Assembly: GCF_019249295.1 (NCBI RefSeq)
Contig: NZ_JAESDH010000020.1
Span: forward strand, 39,074 to 103,073
From: Alteromonas antoniana
GTDB taxonomy: Bacteria; Pseudomonadota; Gammaproteobacteria; Enterobacterales; Alteromonadaceae
Length of the DNA stretch: 64,000 bases
Direction of reading: 5' to 3'
Positions 62,161 to 64,000 of the stretch are shown one piece after another (the stretch's first letter is position 1; each line of letters starts with the position of its first letter). The translations under genes were made by a program, and so were the position numbers. Under the pieces are notes generated by a model. It worked only from the letters and a program-made list of their open reading frames with translations, was not told the origin of the DNA and ran no database searches.

Positions 62161-62284
62161 TTTTAGCTGCTTAACCCTGCTAATAATTACCAACGCTAAA
62201 CAGTTAGTCTTCTATTTTTAATTTTACTTTATTTAATTTACGAGGTGCGTAGTATAAAAAGTAACCATGTCGGAGACCTAGCAA

Positions 62285-63346
62285 ATGGATATGCAACCTG
62301 ACCGTTCTCAAATTATCGCTATACAGTATTTACGTGGAATAGCTGCACTTATGGTAGTAGTGCACCACGCTCGAAACCCCAAACCCTGGTTGTACAACCC
62401 TTTAGAACACTATCAGGCGTTCGCGTGGGGGGTAGATATATTCTTTGTTATCAGCGGCTTTATTATGTATCTGGTAGCCAGAAACGATAACCCTCTCACT
62501 TTTTTGGAAAAAAGAATAATCCGAATCGTACCTCTCTATTGGGCAACGACATTGTTTCTCTTACTATTAAGTGTCCAATTTAAAATTTGGACGCTTGACC
62601 AGAACACCCTCATACATGTGTTGCAATCCTTATTCTTTATCCCACATTACAGCCCAACCGTGCCGGACCGTATATGGCCTTTCTTAATACTTGGCTGGAC
62701 ATTGAACTACGAAATGCTGTTTTACTGCATATTTGCTTTAGGATTACTGTTTCGACAAACGTTAGCTGTCTCGTTAGTGTCTATAATCTGTCTTGCATTT
62801 GCAGGCGTATGGTTAACTTCTGACAGCGCGCTCCTTACCGCCTACACACAGCCCATAATCCTAGAATTCATTGCGGGTATGCTTATCGCAAGCTTGTATG
62901 TAGCTAAAACGCTGAGCCCAAAGCTTGGGGGCTTGGCACTTGTTGGTTTTGCAGGTTTGATGAGTTTGCCTGCATTTGGCTACTCAGAGGATGCTACAGT
63001 GGTAATGGCCGGGCGAATCGTTTCCAGCGCGTTAATTGTGTTTGGGACTGTTAGTGTCGGAAGCCGTCTGGGTTTCAGTAAACTTTTCCATGAGATAGGG
63101 AATGCAAGCTACTCTATATATCTTACACATGGCATCGCTTTGGTTATTTCTAATGTTGTATGGTCAAAAGTCCCAATTACTGGCTGGCTGCAGTTTGGCG
63201 GAAAGCTCATTATTGCGCTTGTTATAAGCATAATGACGGGGATCGCAATATACTATTATGTAGAGAAACCCTTGTTACGTTGGTTAAGAAGCAGAAGTAA
63301 AAATATCAAAGGCCGTTTTGCTCACCTTAGAAAACGTCTGGTTTAG
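62285..63346 (+). CDS. acyltransferase family 3 membrane protein (OafA/YrhL type)
   Basis: 353 residues, about ten membrane helices. N-terminal QYLRGIAALMVVVHHARN has the catalytic His, WGVDIFFVISGFIM and FLEKRIIRIVPLYW are the family's next motifs. These inner-membrane enzymes add acetyl or other acyl groups to cell-surface glycans such as O-antigen or exopolysaccharide. It is a lone gene between the tRNA repeats and a broken gene with an insertion sequence, and its DNA is AT-richer than the core genes, so it may be acquired. Substrate unknown. Confidence 0.88.
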   Translation: MDMQPDRSQIIAIQYLRGIAALMVVVHHARNPKPWLYNPLEHYQAFAWGVDIFFVISGFIMYLVARNDNPLTFLEKRIIRIVPLYWATTLFLLLLSVQFKIWTLDQNTLIHVLQSLFFIPHYSPTVPDRIWPFLILGWTLNYEMLFYCIFALGLLFRQTLAVSLVSIICLAFAGVWLTSDSALLTAYTQPIILEFIAGMLIASLYVAKTLSPKLGGLALVGFAGLMSLPAFGYSEDATVVMAGRIVSSALIVFGTVSVGSRLGFSKLFHEIGNASYSIYLTHGIALVISNVVWSKVPITGWLQFGGKLIIALVISIMTGIAIYYYVEKPLLRWLRSRSKNIKGRFAHLRKRLV

Positions 63347-63538
63347 TCTGTTTGTCGCGCTTTATTACTATGCTTGAGAGAACGCATAGGGCGCTTTATG
63401 GTGATCTCGCTACAAAAAGTCAGTGTAAAAAGAAACAACATCGTCTTTGTATTATCACTTGAATAAATCGACCAGCCACGAGCCGGCAATATGTTATGTG
63501 ACAGACGAAATCAGTAACGTTCCCCTCAGGAGTAAACA

Positions 63539-63703
63539 ATGTCGCAGCCGCACAGCCCATTGCTAAGGGAGGGCACCGTTGAGTTAAAACGCCAGGAAAT
63601 TCTTGAATTCTTCTTGGACTCTTTTGAAAAATACGAATCTCTTTTTTCAACACTGGCAACAGATGAAGCCGCGGATTCAACTCCGAAGTGCACCACTCGC
63701 TAA
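63539..63703 (+). pseudogene. 5' fragment of an OvoA-like gene, cut by an IS30-family element
   Basis: ATG at 63539 with AGGAG six bases upstream. The first ~45 residues, SPLLREGTVELKRQEILEF then FDSFEKYESLF and a TDEA, resemble the N-terminus of OvoA (5-histidylcysteine sulfoxide synthase, ovothiol synthesis), as far as I can judge without a search. The frame then runs into the insertion sequence end and stops at TAA 63701. The real gene would be about 700 codons. EgtB-like proteins share this N-terminal region and are the alternative. Confidence 0.55.
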
Positions 63704-64000
63704 ATTAAGCTGTTCTTCGTAATTCATTGAAGACCACCGATGGTTGTTTAAACCCAAGGCATTTTCTCGGTCTCGCATTCAGCGCACGCTCAACATCAGC
63801 AACCTGTTTGTCCGTCACCGTCCGCAGGTCTGTCCCTTTTCGGATGTACTGTCTCAGCAGTCCGTTGAAGTTTTCGTTCAGTCCGCGCTCCCATGATGAG
63901 TATGGGTTAGCGAAGTAGATATCCGTTTTCAGCTTATCCGCGACCTGTGTATGAGCACAGAATTCCGCCCCGTTGTCGGCGGTAATCGTGCGGACATGGC
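63674..64000 (-). mobile_element. IS30-family insertion sequence (3' end only)
   Basis: From about 63674, where the OvoA-like reading loses sense and an IS-end-like ATTCAACTCCGAAGTGCACC begins, to the right edge. Only the end containing the transposase C-terminus is present. The exact junction and target duplication cannot be set without the other end. Confidence 0.75.
63705..64000 (-). CDS. IS30-family transposase (C-terminal part)
   Basis: About 98 residues to the stop complement at 63705-63707; the gene continues past the window. ITADNGAEFCAHTQVADKL holds the second catalytic Asp and NPYSSWERGLNENFNGLLRQY the catalytic Glu of the DDE triad, with the IS30-type spacing; ending RPRKCLGFKQPSVVFNEL is the family's usual tail. 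Confidence 0.92.
   Translation of the reverse strand, partial: HVRTITADNGAEFCAHTQVADKLKTDIYFANPYSSWERGLNENFNGLLRQYIRKGTDLRTVTDKQVADVERALNARPRKCLGFKQPSVVFNELRRTA

Overview
The window looks like a stretch of a marine gammaproteobacterial chromosome, most likely Alteromonadaceae (Alteromonas/Salinimonas-like). This rests on the gene content and order (arsC-wrbA-DUF2069, bepA/perM, bcp-gcvR-dapA-bamC-purC, nrdA-nrdB-yfaE, gyrA-serC-aroA-cmk-rpsA-ihfB-lapA-lapB-pyrF, ald/lrp-ftsK-lolA-rarA-crcB-serS, yccA-tusDCBE) and on protein sequences close to, but distinct from, the Escherichia coli versions. No species call is possible from the sequence alone.

Left third (1-31 kb): a partial HAD phosphatase of the mannosyl/glucosyl-3-phosphoglycerate phosphatase type with a glycerate-kinase-like P-loop kinase; cmoAB for wobble uridine modification; a LuxR-type response regulator abutting an adenosine deaminase; a PEP-CTERM exported protein; a CAP-domain protein; fadE with a FadR-like site upstream; purMN with a DUF3108 gene; DUF2066 and hda; an arsC-wrbA-DUF2069-metalloprotease-lipoprotein run; a TlpA-like thioredoxin facing bepA; perM; a three-gene periplasmic molybdenum hydroxylase operon (2Fe-2S subunit, Tat-exported Mo subunit, di-haem cytochrome c); bcp-gcvR; dapA-bamC-purC; and a DMT transporter. 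At 29.9-30.9 kb a GTG-started 63-residue peptide with a textbook double-glycine-type leader sits 5 nt upstream of a PrsW-like membrane protease. This is a candidate secreted-peptide locus. Just beyond it lies a ~290 bp MITE-like fold-back element with 22-bp terminal inverted repeats.

Middle (31-60 kb): mostly housekeeping. nrdAB-yfaE is preceded by two tandem NrdR boxes 32 bp apart. gyrA carries wild-type Ser83/Asp87. The amino acid, nucleotide and translation genes follow, then a large PilZ-domain protein, the lap genes, pyrF, ald/lrp, ftsK and its downstream cell-envelope/repair genes, serS, and the tus sulfur relay.

Right end (60.3-64 kb): two identical tRNA-Ser(UGA) genes 830 bp apart, each with its own near-identical promoter. 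Each is followed by tandem ~182-bp repeats that end in the last 20 nt of the tRNA gene. Every complete unit carries a rho-independent terminator and several hairpins. The divergent last unit shows paired, compensatory changes in two hairpins, so the repeats look like structured RNA. The arrangement resembles the tyrT-distal repeats (rtT) of E. coli, but on a serine tRNA. Beyond them lie an acyltransferase-3 gene with AT-rich upstream DNA and a probable OvoA gene cut after ~50 codons by an IS30-family element that runs off the window.
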